NCBI GenBank assembly: GCA_022925895.1
Contig: JAKSYS010000215.1
Location: 22,149-86,148, forward strand
Origin: Fragilaria crotonensis
Taxonomy: Eukaryota; Bacillariophyta; Fragilariophyceae; Fragilariales; Fragilariaceae
Reading direction: 5' to 3'
Length of the DNA: 64,000 nt
A program made the position numbers and the translations under genes. Shown in pieces: positions 1 to 11,936 of this stretch (position 1 is its first letter; each line of letters opens with the position of its first letter). The notes beneath the pieces were generated by a model. It ran no database searches. It saw only the letters and a program-made list of their open reading frames with translations, and was not told the origin of the DNA.

Positions 1-374
1 GCAGTTGGTGCTGTGGTAGGGGCATCATCACTTTGCAAGGGACCGATACGAAATATGCCAGGCTGTGAAACGACCTCCGCGAGAGTAAAAGGATGTTTTC
101 CGGCGGTGACCGCTTTCGTGTAAAGGGTATCACCCTGTATTCCTCCTACTTGTAAGATCTTTGTACCACCGGGATGATTGAAGTCGGTAAGGTCGTAGAC
201 AATACCCTCAAGCGATGTCCACAATCCAGCAGCATAAGTGGTGTGTGTTGCGAGCTCCGACGTGGTCACTGCACGGTCGGCGAGGTATCTATTACCGCGG
301 TCGATCTCCATGCCTTCCATTTTCGATTTAGCAAGCGCGAGAATAGACAATAGACAGGCGATTTGAAACTTCAT
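1..374 (-). CDS. Secreted cytochrome b5-like heme-binding protein (5' part, runs off the window)
   Basis: The minus-strand frame opens with ATG at 372-374 and stays open for 124 codons to the window edge. The first ~17 residues (MKFQIACLLSILALAKS) are a typical signal peptide. Residues ~65-100 fit a cytochrome b5 fold: LWTSLEGIVYDLTDFNHPGG contains the HPGG heme-ligand motif, and a second candidate axial His (GKHPF) lies 27 residues further on. The frame then enters a Thr/Pro/Ala linker (DDAPTTAPT) like those joining domains in other secreted proteins here. The likely role is extracytoplasmic heme-based electron transfer, perhaps fused to a downstream redox domain that lies outside the window. 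The cytochrome b5 family call is fairly firm; the partner domain and substrate are unknown. Confidence 0.75.
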   Translation of the reverse strand, partial: MKFQIACLLSILALAKSKMEGMEIDRGNRYLADRAVTTSELATHTTYAAGLWTSLEGIVYDLTDFNHPGGTKILQVGGIQGDTLYTKAVTAGKHPFTLAEVVSQPGIFRIGPLQSDDAPTTAPT

Positions 375-2472
375 CGTGGTGATCAGGGTTGATAGTTGTT
401 GACATTCACTTGGAACGATAATGTTCGAAAAATTTCAGAGAGGTCTTGTGCTTTCCAGTCACGGTCTACATAGGAATTTGAGGTTTAGTTTGCATACAAA
501 TCTCTTAATTGACATCCATGATATTCCGTAAGTATTTCTTTTACAACCAATTATAAAATATTCGTATACAAATACATTTATAAGTAGTGCTCACAATACA
601 CGTCTGTAGTGATATGTAATTTCGTCGTAAGAGATAGTTGAAACAATCACGATAGTCCGCGGTCAGCGGACACTTCGACCATTTGGACATAGGAACGGCA
701 CGTCGAACCCTGCTATCCAATGGATATGACATACACTGTACTGCGGTATACGTAGGCGGGTACAGTACTTGGTATGTCTTTTTTTTACTGGTCTTGCAGT
801 ACTGTACGCATATATGTGTACTGTAAGTTATGGACTGCACAATAACGGTATGATTGGTAGTGATGGTACGTACAAAACTAGTATGTCATACTGATTTATT
901 ATGTACTCCCTCCGTCCGAATATAGTAGTCCCAACTAATATTTTAAAGGGGTTCCCATCCGGTGTCTTTCAGTCATTTGGACGTAGGCTCCTGGTATGTT
1001 TCTACGATTTGGCGAGGCATGCGCTCCATCAACCGACACTACTTAGAGAAATTTCCGCATTGTGACATAAAATTCCGCCTAATGACAATCCTTAGGAATG
1101 TATAGAAACACATTCGGGGTATTCAAAGCAATGAGTATAGTCATATAGTTTGAATGAGCTCGAGTCGCAAAGTGTTGCAATGTCGAACGCTTTTCTATTG
1201 TTGTTAACCGCTACTGGTACCTCAAGTGCAGAGAGCAGCAACAGGAAGGAGGTATGCATACAACTAACAGGTAACTCGTTTGCAAACTGGAGGGACAGGG
1301 GGGAACATGTGGTGGAGAATCGAATCTGTGTATCCTATTTGCGAAAGATTTGTGCTCGTCATGATGGCAAGTCGAGACGGCCGGTAGAGCTGGGGCGACG
1401 CAACAATCGTAAAGAATCACTTTCGCTCTTATTTCAGCTTTAATGGTCCTCGAAGTGTTCACGCCACGTCATACCAAATGCTCAATCTGGAGGGTTACCC
1501 TCCGTACTAGTACATCATTTCATTGTCAAGTCACCAAGAGTCGATTGAATGTTCAATGCCATTTTGTCATTGTCCGATAATGCGTGCAACAGGGCGGTTC
1601 ACATTTTTGGCATCTTAAAATGGCGCACGCGGTGGTGAGGGCGAGGTGGCCAAGATGATGATCAGCATGACACCTCTGCCAGGTCCGAATGATCGCAGCC
1701 TTCAGAACAGACCCAACTGGTTCCAGTCCTTTCGGAGATGATTCCTACCCTGCTGCGCATTTGCGGATCCTGTTCGGCCAATGTTGTGGAGATGGCAATG
1801 CCTGACTTGGATGGAATTATGGGGTTGCGCGCGCGCGCAAGTCTGGTTTCTTGGGTGCACCACGCGATGCGACGTGGCATGGTCTCTCACACACATGTAG
1901 TTGGTTTGAGGGCTGATCCCGACATGTTCTACCACCGTTGGCGAAGCTGATCCTGTGGCGACCGGGATCATGGAACAGCCTAGCCTTGACGACCGGATGT
2001 GGAAGCGTGGCCACAGTCAGGTGATAAGTGGAGAGCATATGCTACAGCGCGGGGCCTGTGGCAGTGTACATTCCACCATTATGATTTCGACAAAAGTGGA
2101 ACGTGGACTCCCAAACGAAGTTCCCACAGTTCGTGTGATGGTAGAAGGCGACGCATTCGTCGCAATGTCTCGTCTTCACTGAAAATAGCCGTCGGACTCG
2201 CAACCGTCATGGCTGAAGATGCGGTCAGCCGACAGCGCTTTTAGGCGACGGATGTTCTCGGGTGAGCTATTCAATTATGTCATTGATGCTAGTCCGCATT
2301 AATGTCTGCCACCAAGTGCGTCTCGTCTTATTGATAAAGAGCTCTTGATTGATGCCAAGACTACGAATGCAGCTCACTCGGATGATGTGCTATTTTTAGA
2401 TGCTCGAGTTAGAACGCGCGAAATATGTCATCTGCAGCACAGCATTATCAATGTTAGTTATTGGAACCATAA
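375..2472. other. Intergenic region without a recognisable gene
   Basis: I see no convincing gene. Short frames on both strands (for example at 1738-1950 and 1955-2244) have no family features. Positions ~720-830 are rich in GTAC palindromes (tgtactgcggtatac, gggtacagtac, cagtactgtacgc); this lies 350-450 bp upstream of the cytochrome b5-like gene and may be its distal promoter. A stretch at 904-930 (actccctccgtccgaatat) resembles the end of plant Stowaway-type MITEs, but I found no matching inverted end. Confidence 0.5.
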
Positions 2473-2625
2473 TTGTGCTTGACAAATTGTGAATTCGTTG
2501 CAAGACAATGGACTCCTGATCCGTCCGGCAGGTTTCACAGCCGTACAGAGAATGGCAGGGCCGCAACCAAGTTCCAAAGTGTCACTTGTTCGCAGTTGGA
2601 AGTTTGTGTGAGTTCTACAGAGACA
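2473..2625 (-). repeat. Diverged dispersed repeat, copy 1 (partner at ~61730-61900)
   Basis: About 130 bp here align by eye with ~61730-61900. Shared words include caatggactcc, tccgcc/tccgtccg, ggtttcacagccgta, agagaatg, ggccgcaacca and tcgcagttgg. Read on the minus strand, both copies can encode a similar peptide around GSGVHC(L/I)AT(N/D)SQF. They may therefore be remnants of one coding sequence or of one mobile element. The copies differ by many substitutions and small indels. Confidence 0.55.
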
Positions 2626-2629
2626 CATG

Positions 2630-3779
2630 GCAGACGCGAGTTCCGGCCCCTAGTGCACCAGAAAAGTGCAGTTTCATGTCACCCTCTGCTGTGAGAGAGT
2701 GGATGACTCCAGTTTTCAGTCCTCTACGCCACAATACTTGTTGGTGCCTTGCCATACATCGTCCCTGTCCCTCGGCCGGCGCATTTTCTCCTTTGTGAGT
2801 TTGACGTCGGACAACATGTCTGAAGAAAGAGTTAGATCGCCTGGTTGAAACCGTTTTCTCCTCTGTATGCATGCATAGGACATCTAGGCAACATCAACAG
2901 TCTTGACAACAATCTTGACTTCAGAAGTGTATCTTGTATCTTGTCAAACCATCAAATCTCACTCCTCACGACCAGGGCTGTTATAACAGGCGGCAGGCGG
3001 GCACCTAAATTACGTAAAAATTAGGTTGTTATTTAGGCGCTTTGTCAAGGCTATTCAAGCTCTACTACCGGTAGAGAGACCTTTTTCAGGCCGGTATAAA
3101 TTATAGGGCAAATTACAATATCATGCATTTTTTCCCACTTATAGCAAGCAATAAATACAGATTACACTAGTACAATGTACAATGACATTTTTACTATCTA
3201 CAAATTCGAGACTTTTCATTATTTCAATTTCACCCTTCTTGTGTCACGTGTTACAATATCACGAATTCCTACATGTGTTAAATTTGCTACGGCAAATCGG
3301 ATAATCATAGGAACTTATTTTTCACAATGACCCGGAATATCTGAGAAATGAAATTCCTAAGGGTGCTACATTTCAAGATTGGCGTTGCACTGCATACCGG
3401 ACGTTTGCGAGAATACCAGCATCCTGCAACAAGCACTTCATCAAGAGCTGTTGTATTCATGTAAAACGATTGATGATATCTTGTTAACACTGAAACTAGT
3501 AAGAATATCATTCAACCAGCATCATTGAAGCCATCACTGAGATTCCCCTTGCTGTTGCTGCTGCAGTTTGTCCATGTTCCGGTCGTCATAGACGATATGG
3601 ACCTCGCGTTGCAATAGTGGGTTGGATTCAACAACAATGATATTCGCAACCGTCTTCGCACTGAAGGTTTCAGCAGCACACTTAGCAACCCCAGGTCCAT
3701 GAAAGACAAAGACATCAGGGGGATCTTGCGGAATCTTACGGACGCCGCACGGTGGTTGGCGAGGTACAGTGCATCTTTG
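2630..3779. other. Intergenic, no gene seen
   Basis: AT-rich DNA with no supported frame. A small imperfect hairpin (gcacctaaat ... atttaggcgc) lies at ~3000-3043. From ~3510 onward the sequence may already belong to the 5' part of the decayed copia element, but I could not find its LTR. Confidence 0.4.
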
Positions 3780-4156
3780 GCATGCATGATGTTGTAGCCA
3801 ATACCTTATAGGCATCGTCCACTGGGTGCTGGGTTTTGCCCGTATCAGTGGAGTCCCAAGTCTCGAAGGGTTTGAAGACAACCCCGATGCTTTCCGTATT
3901 GCTCTGGATGTGGCATCTGACGGAGCTCACGTTAGAAAGAAGAGACAGAACAGTCTGCCATGCTGGCTGGTCAGCAATGCAGCCGATCCGGCAAATTCAA
4001 GGACAAGCGCAAGTGACCCGAATGGGGACCTGCATTTGTCAATGATCTCTCCACAATCCCAGAAGTTAGTGGAGTCCCTCTCTCCTGTGTCGTTCGCGAC
4101 CAGGATAAAGCAGGTGCAAACTTGAAGACGCAATTGCTTGCGCTCCGTTCACTTGC

Positions 4157-4610
4157 TTGAGCAGCAGTTCTCATGCTTGCAAGCAGAGCGGGCGGGTCGA
4201 TATGAAAGCCTTATTAGGCCACTATAGTGGTGAAGAAGGGAGCACAAGTCACCTTCAGATTGCTGCAGAATGGACCCGCGACACCCTTTATTATAAGAGC
4301 AAGCGCGCACGTCCTTCCTTGGTGCTGATTGGCTTCAAAGATGTTTAGCATATTCAGAGAGAAGGAGAAGATCAAACATCCTCAATTGCAGGATACGATT
4401 GGAGAGTTGCGTGTCCAAGCTGCTATTGAGGGACTTACATTCACCGTATGTGCCAACCATGTATCGGCACAAGTCTCGGAACTCCCAGACAAGCATTCTA
4501 TTCGCAAGATTGATGCTGAGACAGCTCAGCACATCCGCAGCGGCACTGGAGCCAACGCAAGGGCATCCACATGCCGGATGATCGGCAAACGGTTTAAAGA
4601 CACCCGATAG
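4157..4610 (+). pseudogene. Copia gag (capsid) remnant
   Basis: Two overlapping plus-strand frames together give a gag-like segment: GRVDMKALLGHYSGE (around 4190-4240), TRDTLYYKSKRA (around 4270-4310), then MFSIFREKEK and HPQLQDTIGELRVQAAIEGL in the next frame (4340-4440), followed by ANHVSAQVSELPDKHSIRKI. This order resembles diatom copia gag proteins as I remember them. The frame changes near 4330 and ends in stops, so this is a remnant. Confidence 0.6.
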
Positions 4611-4989
4611 AAAAACAATGCCAGGAGTGGAAAGCAACTCGTGTCTGATGTCTCAAGTGCATCGAAGCACAAGACTATCAAGTCTCAAGTTGCCGACTTG
4701 AAGCACACGCTCGCAGCAATACAGTCTTAGCAACTTGGAAACGATGATGATGACATTCACCAGATGTTCCAGGCAATGCTGGCAACTCCATTGGAGGCTG
4801 CCAGGACAAGAAACAAAAGAAAGTATGACTGCTGACCACTGCAGGGTTTCACCTGCCCACGCTCATTGTCATCACATGGCATTGTTGGTTGACAATGCAC
4901 GCTACGAAAGCCACACAACGGGTCCTCTAGGCTCACCTGTCCTCTATAGAAAGGGTGACTACCCGCACCATCACACCATCAGCCCACAT

Positions 4990-5530
4990 GGAATGATTGA
5001 ACTCTCCATACAAGGTGGAATCTGACTTCTTGCATGTGGATAATGTCGTGTTGGGCAGCAACTGTGTTGTCCTCTTGTTGCACTCCGGAAGAGAACGTGA
5101 CATCTCAGCTAACACGGACTCTATGATCATGCAATCACAGGAGTACCTATTGTTGAACGTACCACTGCTTGGACATAGCAACTCACAGGAGAGATGTTCA
5201 TCCTCATGTTTAATGAGGCACTGCTGTGGATGGGAGAAAGTTCTCCAGCATCCTCTCATCAACCCTAGTCCAAATGAATTACAGCATCAACATCATGGTA
5301 TCAACTTGCAATCTGTTCTCATCAGTACTAACTCAGATGCACATAACAACAGAGCATGATAAATTTATCATACCTCTATCGGCTGAGGGGACAACCATAC
5401 ACTCATTCTCATGGCTGGATGCTGACGGATGAAGAATTGCAAATGTGCCAGCATAGTATGTTGCTGACATCAACTTCTGAATGGAACCCACACGGCATCA
5501 TGTTTCCAGATCCTTCACATTGAGTCGAGG
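4990..5530 (+). pseudogene. Copia aspartic protease-region remnant
   Basis: Across three frames the order is VVLGSNCVVL, HSGRERDIS, VPIVERTTAWT, GEMFILMFNEALLWMG, SLINPSPNELQ, then DKFIIPLSAEGTTI, LTDEELQMC and SEWNPHGIMFPDPSH. This succession matches the protease-containing region of a diatom copia subfamily as I remember it. The catalytic D(T/S)GA triad is not legible, and there are several frameshifts. A database comparison would be needed to confirm the subfamily. Confidence 0.55.
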
Positions 5531-6432
5531 AACAATTGATCAGTCCGTTTTATTCACAAGTATGTGACGTCGGATCGATATTTGACAATGAGAGCCATCA
5601 GATCATTTTGTTGAACCCACAAGCAGCAGTTGTGGATTGAATACTGATCAGCAGCGTCATGATCAGCAATGTTCGGTCCGATGAAGTACTATAGGATGTC
5701 CCATTTCGCAGAAAATATGTGTCGAATGAATGGTATAGTACTACAATCACGGCAGCTGCTGAGTTGAGCAAGCGGTGGTGTGTTGGATTGGCCCAAGACG
5801 CTGCGTTCTTGAACGAGCACTGGTGTACTATTGTATTGGCCCAATCCACAAACACCATCCGCATCACAATGCAACAAGGCAGAAGGTTGGCTATCCTCCC
5901 ATTGAACCAATGACACCAAGCTGATTGTGTCTTTGAAAGGCCACTTTTGCGTTTTCAGTTTCCTAGTACATGCAATACTGTTTATTCCAGGTGCAATTCA
6001 ATGGCAACGGATATGCTCAGATCTTTGAAACAAAAGACTTATTTGTAGCCGCTTATCCTGTGAAAACAAAGTCATCAGCAGGCAAGGGACTCAAAAAAAT
6101 CTAGTAGTATATTGTGCTGACGCAGTACTCGACTCGCACGGGTAGCCACAACTTTGGAGGAAGTTGCAGGTACCGAGAACAATACTAGCCCCTGAAGCAT
6201 ATCATCCCCCGGGTGGATGATCTGAAGGTATTATTGTAAAGTATGAACGTACAGAACGCACATCCCTGATTAAAGACGGGCAAGAATTTCCGGCAGAAGG
6301 TTTGGTTTGTGGCTGGAGCAGGCCATTTGACTGATGTTTCCGGCGCACTCACGTACGCTTCCGTTGTATCTTGTCACTCAGTCTGATTAGTGCTCACCGT
6401 TGCGGCGCTGAAAGACTTAAAGAAAATGGCTT

Positions 6433-6969
6433 GTGATATACGGAATGCTTACTTTACTGCAGACTGCCTACTTTACTGCAGACTGCCGCGAGACAATAAG
6501 GACCCGTGCCGGCCCGGAGTTTGGTTCCGAAGCTGGAACAATATTTTTGGTTAAGATGGCCCTTGACGGGCTGAAGTCTGCCGGAGCGGCATTCTGCCCA
6601 TTGTTGGCAGAAACATTATATGACTTTGGGTACGTGCCAACTAAAGCGGACCCTGATATTTGGCTCCACCTTGCGGTCAAAGCGGATGGGTTCAAGTTGT
6701 ATGAGATTGTGCTATGCTGCATTGATGATGTGTTGTCCGTTTCGGCTGACCCACTTGCAACGTTACAAGGGCTGCAGTCAACCTTCAAATTGAAGGATGC
6801 TGACAAGATTGAGAAGCCAAAGATGTATCTTGGTGCTCAACTGGGAAAGATGCAAGTCAACGGGCATGAACGCTGGACTATGTCTCCTGCAATTTACGTG
6901 GTCGCATCAGTGAAAAATGTCAAAGCAGTGTTAGGAAAGAAAGGATTTTGTCTTCCGACAAAGTGCTAG
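6433..6969 (+). pseudogene. Copia reverse transcriptase remnant (RVT_2)
   Basis: The frame carries AYFTADCRETIRTRAGPEFG, then MALDGLKSAGAAF (normally ALYGLKSSG), ADPDIWL and the catalytic box written CIDDVL where an active enzyme has YVDDVL. These are ordered landmarks of the copia-type RT. The frame ends at 6969 just after LPTKC. Upstream RT landmarks are lost among stops at 6000-6430. At 6455-6486 the sequence tactttactgcagactgcc is repeated directly, a local tandem duplication. Confidence 0.8.
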
Positions 6970-7022
6970 CTACTCCGCTAGCATCGTCCGATTAACGACC
7001 TGCGTTGGACACTTCAGCAGAA

Positions 7023-7803
7023 CTAAGGCCAATGGCATTCAGTACTATCAGGAATTGAAAGGCATACTCTGATGGTAGGCGGTTGAGCTTGGGCGGACGG
7101 GTTGACATTTTGATGGAAGTTGCGCTCATGCTGACATACATGGCACTTTTCAGGAGTGGACATTTGGATCAACTGTACCAAATGTTCGGTTACTTCATGT
7201 TGTAGCCCAAACAGAAGCTGGCCTTCTTTGATGATGTGCACCCAAGGATTAGCAAGCGGATGTTTAACAAGCTAGATTGGTATCATTTTTTTAAGGATGT
7301 GACCGAAGCTAGTCTATCCTGTGCAACATGTCTGCTCTGCGATGGAATGCGATGACAATCACTGTTTTGCTGATGCCAGTGATGGCAACAATCAGGCAAC
7401 ACGTCTTTGCAGACATGTATCTTGATATTCTGCAGCAAGCCTCTGATCATCTGGCACAGTAATCATTGGAATACAGTCAAAGCCAGCACATCTAGTAGAG
7501 AGTTCCAGCAAGCAATGAGGAATGCTGTTGAGTTAGTGGAAGCACTCCAGTACAAATTGCAAATGCTTGGTGTCCCATTTGACCGGCCGACAAAAGTGTT
7601 CTGTAATAATGAGGCAATGTACAAAAATACATCCTTTGTGCTCGATTCCACATTAAGAAGGAAAAAACACTAACCATTGCTTACCATTGGTGTCATGAGA
7701 CAGTTGCAGCAGGAACAGGTAGAGTTGCGAAGAAGAAAGGCACGGAAACAAAGGTCCTACCCAAGTTGCGGCGTGAGGAGCTGCTAGACAAGTTTACCTA
7801 TTG
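7023..7803 (+). pseudogene. Copia RT tail and RNase H remnant
   Basis: Around 7080-7260 the frame gives RVDILMEVALM, GHLDQLYQMFGYF and PKQKLAFFDDVHP, typical of the copia segment after the RT. Around 7320-7400 the Asp-containing RNase H start is degenerate. Around 7420-7670 the frame gives LIIWHSNHWNTV, EFQQAMRNAVELVEALQYKL, DRPTKVFCNNEAMYKNTS and KKH. The final segment ends REELLDKFTY before TGA at 7801-7803. Internal stops show that it is non-functional. Confidence 0.75.
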
Positions 7804-9060
7804 AGGTGTTAAAGTACTCTTGCTTTGTTGCATACCAAGCAACCGCTCGAGGTAATCGAACGAAGTCAAGTGTACAGTCCACCATCCTAATGTGGGAGGC
7901 ATAAATGTAGTTGTTGGCCTATGTGGCCTATACGGGCGTATATGTGACAATAGTAATGAGAAACGAAGCGATTATCAAGCTTTTACCAAGAGCCGGATCA
8001 TGTGGATGAAAGTCACCCATGACAATCATTTGGTTCTTGTAAAATTGAAATGGTGTTAAGTAAATTGATATTTATCTATCTCACTGCTCTAATTCACCCA
8101 TAATGAGAAACTGCTTTGCTTGAAGCACTTGCTTCTTCAAAGAATCCAAAATCTAATTACCCACTAGAAATGCCAGCAGTGGATGGATGAGCCAGACTCA
8201 AAACTGCCCTGTACTAGCAGGTCTTCCAGTAAATAATAATACATTACTGCTGCAATAATTAATCAGCATTGTCAACCAAGAACATTCATGTAAACACCAA
8301 CCATCCTGAAAACTTGATCAAAGGGACAGCAGCAAGTCCATCATATCCTTCAAGACTGATATCAATGTTAGGCATATGCAAAGGCTTTGTGTTTGTTGGT
8401 GATGATGTCCAGCATCTGTGCTATTGGCTGCAGCATAATGCTCCAATCTGGTGATGAGGATGAGCTGTCATATTTTGCAAAGAAAGCCCTTAGCAGCATC
8501 ACGTTTGATAAGCTTGTGTGGTAACAGCACTGGAAGGAGAGAACAGGGATAAGTAGTGCATGGAGGATTTTGCATTGTTGATTGACAAGGTTGCATCATC
8601 AATTTGGTCATTGCAAGCAAGCAGTAGCTAACATAGTACGCATATGGAATACTGTGCTTTGTGTTCTTCTGTGTGCTTTTCAAGCCTTCATTTGTTACTA
8701 CTTCTTCAACCACAGCTTCCAATCCACAGAGGAATACTTGACCACTAAGAAGAACGTAACTGTGTTACAAGAATGAAGAAGCAACACTGAAGACTCGTCA
8801 ATATCTCTGGTAAGGGCTGGTGAGAATATGCAAGTGAGCTTAGGTGCTGGAAGAGCATTGGGTACTACTATAGTCATTGATTGGAGCCACACGCAGAAGA
8901 AAGCAAAGGATGCTGGTGATGTGCTGACAATGCACTATGATGTGACTACAATATTTACCATAACCGACCATATCATCTGTCGGTCAGGACACTTAATCTA
9001 TCTGCAGTATCAATCCTTAATTTAGATTATTGAGGAGGGAACAATCCAGGAGATTGCCTA
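7804..9060. other. Degenerate intergenic DNA
   Basis: No recognisable gene. Short frames at 8269-8454 and 8582-8776 show no known motif. This interval could hold the 3' LTR of the decayed copia element and the 5' part of the decayed hAT element, but I could not define either edge. Confidence 0.4.
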
Positions 9061-9075
9061 AACTTGACAGCCCAG

Positions 9076-9192
9076 CTCATGACTCATGACTCATGACTCA
9101 TGAGATCTGCCTTGAAGTCTGCCAAAACTGCCAAGCAAGAGACAACAAGTCCCTCAAAACCTGCGTTGTTGAGTCATGACGTCATGACGTCC
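9076..9192. promoter_or_regulatory. Cluster of AP-1/CRE-like (bZIP) sites, including a 7-bp tandem repeat
   Basis: At 9076-9104 the heptamer ctcatga is repeated four times, giving overlapping TGACTCA (AP-1-type) sites. About 65 bp further, 9169-9192 reads tgagtcatgacgtcatgac, with one TGAGTCA and a TGACGTCA (CRE-type) core. Such cores are bound by bZIP factors in eukaryotes. Lying between two dead transposons, the cluster may be a relic transposon promoter. No function can be shown from sequence alone. Confidence 0.4.
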
Positions 9193-10140
9193 ATTCGTGA
9201 TAAATTGCTGCGTGCAAAGCCAGACGGTATGGATGCTGGCGTACGGACATGTTACAACATAACGATAGAGTAGAGTACTCTGTATCATTTAGTTTTGAGA
9301 ACTTGTCCTTGCCTTTCTATGGTAGTAAGGAATTGCTCCGTAACGCCCCAATTTGAACGGTTTATCAGACCAACATGCATCGTATCGATGAAGAGAAAGT
9401 GAAAGGATTTTCATTTGAACGTGAATTGGTTGATTCACGGCAAAGATCTGTGAGGAGAATGACCAGAACCATAATATCCCAGATTATATGTATGTTCTGG
9501 TTGGTAACCTTAGGTAGGAAGGGCTGCTTGCTGGCAACTTGCCTGTCGCAATTTGTTTCGGCCACATGGCGAGTGTAGGCGGCTAGCATCGACCCTGTGG
9601 CTGCTCAGGTGTACTTTAACGGTCAAGTGACGACCACCGTGGTACTGTACGCCTGATGAGGCCAAGATTGGTCACCCTGAGTCAACCGGATACGCGGACG
9701 CTCCTTCCTGCCTACAGAACTGGCTTGGCACTGATATCGGATATGGATGCGGAAATGTTGCTGATTGGCACACGCACAACAGATGGACACAGTCCCTGCT
9801 GATGTGCCTGCCACAGTTGTGGGTGAGGACACGCCTAAGAACCACATGCATGGGGTCCTCTTGGTGTGCAGAGTTGGCCTTACATTGAAGGTTTTGGTTC
9901 AATCGAAGACAATGCAATGATTAGTGGTGACACGGATGCAACCGAAATGACCGAGCACCATATGGTGGTGTCCCTGTGGCAGGTAGAGTCATTCTCAGGA
10001 CACTACAGATCAAGCATATTCAGGCATTGGTCTTCTGAGTGGTGGACCACCATAAGTGTGGCCTTGAAGATGACCCAAAAAACACAGAACATTAGATGAC
10101 TGAAATGTTGGTTAGTTAGGAAAACAAGCAAAGACAAACT

Positions 10141-11559
10141 TTGAGAAGATTTGACAAGGACACGGGCATCTACTACATGACTGTGTCACTGACCTTGATT
10201 GACCCATACTGGATCATGTCTGCAGGTACGCTGGGATGCATTGAGTATCCACAGAATGTGGCACTCACCCATTTGAACTTCCTGGCCATGTTCATCCAAA
10301 TACTCCAGAAGTACTGCGCTGATGCAAAAGGTCAGGGCATGACAACAACCAATGGTGCATCCAACAACAATACCTCAGGTGAAGAATATCCTCACATCAC
10401 ATGCATACTATGTCACATCATCTCAACATGCATACAGTACGTCCTGGACAAGCGCACACGCATAATCACTGGCCACCAACCCTCGGCACCCTTCTGCAAG
10501 TTCTATGGTGATGTACCTTCGCACTTTGGCATTGTCGATCTCATGCGCTCGGTTAAGCAGGCCGATTGCGGATCCAAAGCTCAAGAAGGGTAACTTGGAT
10601 GGCCTGCTTCTGACACTTGAAAGCATCTGGGTTGACTACCAGAACAAGAACAAGGTTGAGCAGCTCAGTGCACACAGACCATCAGCCAAGCATTGAATTG
10701 AGGCAGTCAACTTCACCATGATCCTGCTGGTTGAGATTTCCCGCTTGTTCCTGACACCCTTCAAGATAGTGTCCAAGACACTTGAGACGAACAATGAGGC
10801 AACAATACATTTGTCATGTTACAGTTGCCAGAAGCTCCTGCTGAACTGTGTGGCTGTCAATTATGATCAAGAGGTGCCACCAATTGTTGGTGGGGTCTTG
10901 ACCATGACAACAACCCCAGCAGACAGTAATGGTATCAAAGCAATCAAATCCCATATTCACAGCCAGGCCATGGAAACAAGTTCATCCTCCACCCAATCCA
11001 CTTTGCTGGTGCATTTCTTGATCCCCAACAGAAGATCCGACTTGCTGCAATTGGCCTGAGTGATGATGACATAGCTGCCAGCATCACCTTCATCAAGAAG
11101 AAAATGAGGTTCATCGGCCCTGGCACTTCGTTGCAAACCTGCAACTCGGTTGCTGCTGGTGCCATTCGAGCTCCAAAGCGCGCCCGAGTTGTCGTTACAT
11201 CCTCACAGCTGTCACTTGACATGACATGGTTGAGTCTGACGAGCAGGCAGCGCAGCTTGAGCTGCAGATCATCCTGGAGCTACCTGTCTGAGTATCAATC
11301 ACATCGGATTGACCAGATCACTACCGAGTGTATGAATGCGTTGGGTGGCGGCTTGGTGATGCGGTGGAAATTGCAGGCTGCTCGCTGGCCCATTCTGGCT
11401 CCCTCGCGTTACGAGGTCGGTCCTGGCGGTCTCGGCCTCCAGTGCAAAGTTGGAGCACAACTTCTCGGAAGTCGGTAATCACCTCTCAGCAAGAAGCGCA
11501 GTGGACTCAAGCCCAAGATGGTCAACACACTCACAATCATAAGCTCCAATGAGACTTGA
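10141..11559 (+). pseudogene. Decayed hAT-family transposase
   Basis: Plus-strand pieces follow the order of a hAT transposase. At 10170-10250: YYMTVSLTLIDPYW, the strand region after the first catalytic Asp. At ~10350: TTTNGASNNN, the degenerate DN region. At 10390-10450: HITCILCHIISTCIQ. At 10620-10810: VDYQNKNK and FLTPFKIVSKTLE. At 10994-11075: HFAGAFLDPQQKIRL and GLSDDDI. At ~11390-11559 the dimerisation domain reads WPILA, SVLAVSASSAKLEHNFSEVG and ARRSGLKPKMVN. At least five frame changes or stops separate the pieces. Terminal inverted repeats and target duplications were not found. The N-terminal BED zinc finger is not visible upstream. Confidence 0.75.
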
Positions 11560-11936
11560 AGCAGGGAGCCCAGTTTCAAGAAACATGATAAACAGCTTGA
11601 GTATAATGCCTTCTTCACACTGGTACATACTCAAGAAATTTATATGTGTTGTTACAATCATACTCCGAGTACATAGTACCAGTACTGCTAAGTTTCATCC
11701 ATGGATACTACAGTACAAGTACCTGGTACCTATAGCACAGTAGGACAAAATTACTGTGTTGAAATTCAACTAGAAGATTATGACCGTTAATTCGTACTGT
11801 TCATTGTACAGTACATTGAACTCTAGGCAAATAATATATATTGTGGTCCTACTATTCTTCTCAGTTTACTTCGGATTTGGGCGCGGCTCCGACGTCATCA
11901 TGATTCAAAACAGCACCGTAATAATGGAGTACTTAC
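11560..11936. other. Intergenic, rich in GTAC palindromes
   Basis: No gene. 11640-11830 has an unusually dense run of GTAC-type words (gagtacatagtaccagtactg, ctacagtacaagtacctggtacc, ttgtacagtacattg). Similar clusters lie upstream of several genes in this window; here none follows directly, apart from the inverted-repeat element. Confidence 0.5.

Larger units (their letters stand above)
3780..7803 (+). mobile_element. Decayed Ty1/copia retrotransposon
   Basis: Pieces of a copia polyprotein appear in the right order on the plus strand: capsid-like segments (~4150-4610), a protease-region block (~5000-5530), reverse transcriptase (~6430-6970) and RNase H ending at 7803. Stops and frameshifts separate them, so the element cannot be functional. 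The last codons read REELLDKFTY followed by a stop, a plausible end of the polyprotein. I could not find matching LTRs at either side; the 5' limit given is approximate. It is of a different subfamily from the copia element at 21.4-29.4 kb, judged by its protease region and RT sequence. Confidence 0.8.

Noticed and set aside
904-930. Stowaway-like MITE end (actccctccgtcc...)
   Set aside because: Resembles plant MITE termini, but no inverted partner or target duplication was found nearby; one 13-bp match is not enough.
1738-2244. Overlapping plus and minus frames (70-90 codons)
   Set aside because: Mutually overlapping frames in GC-rich DNA with no recognisable motif; probably chance.
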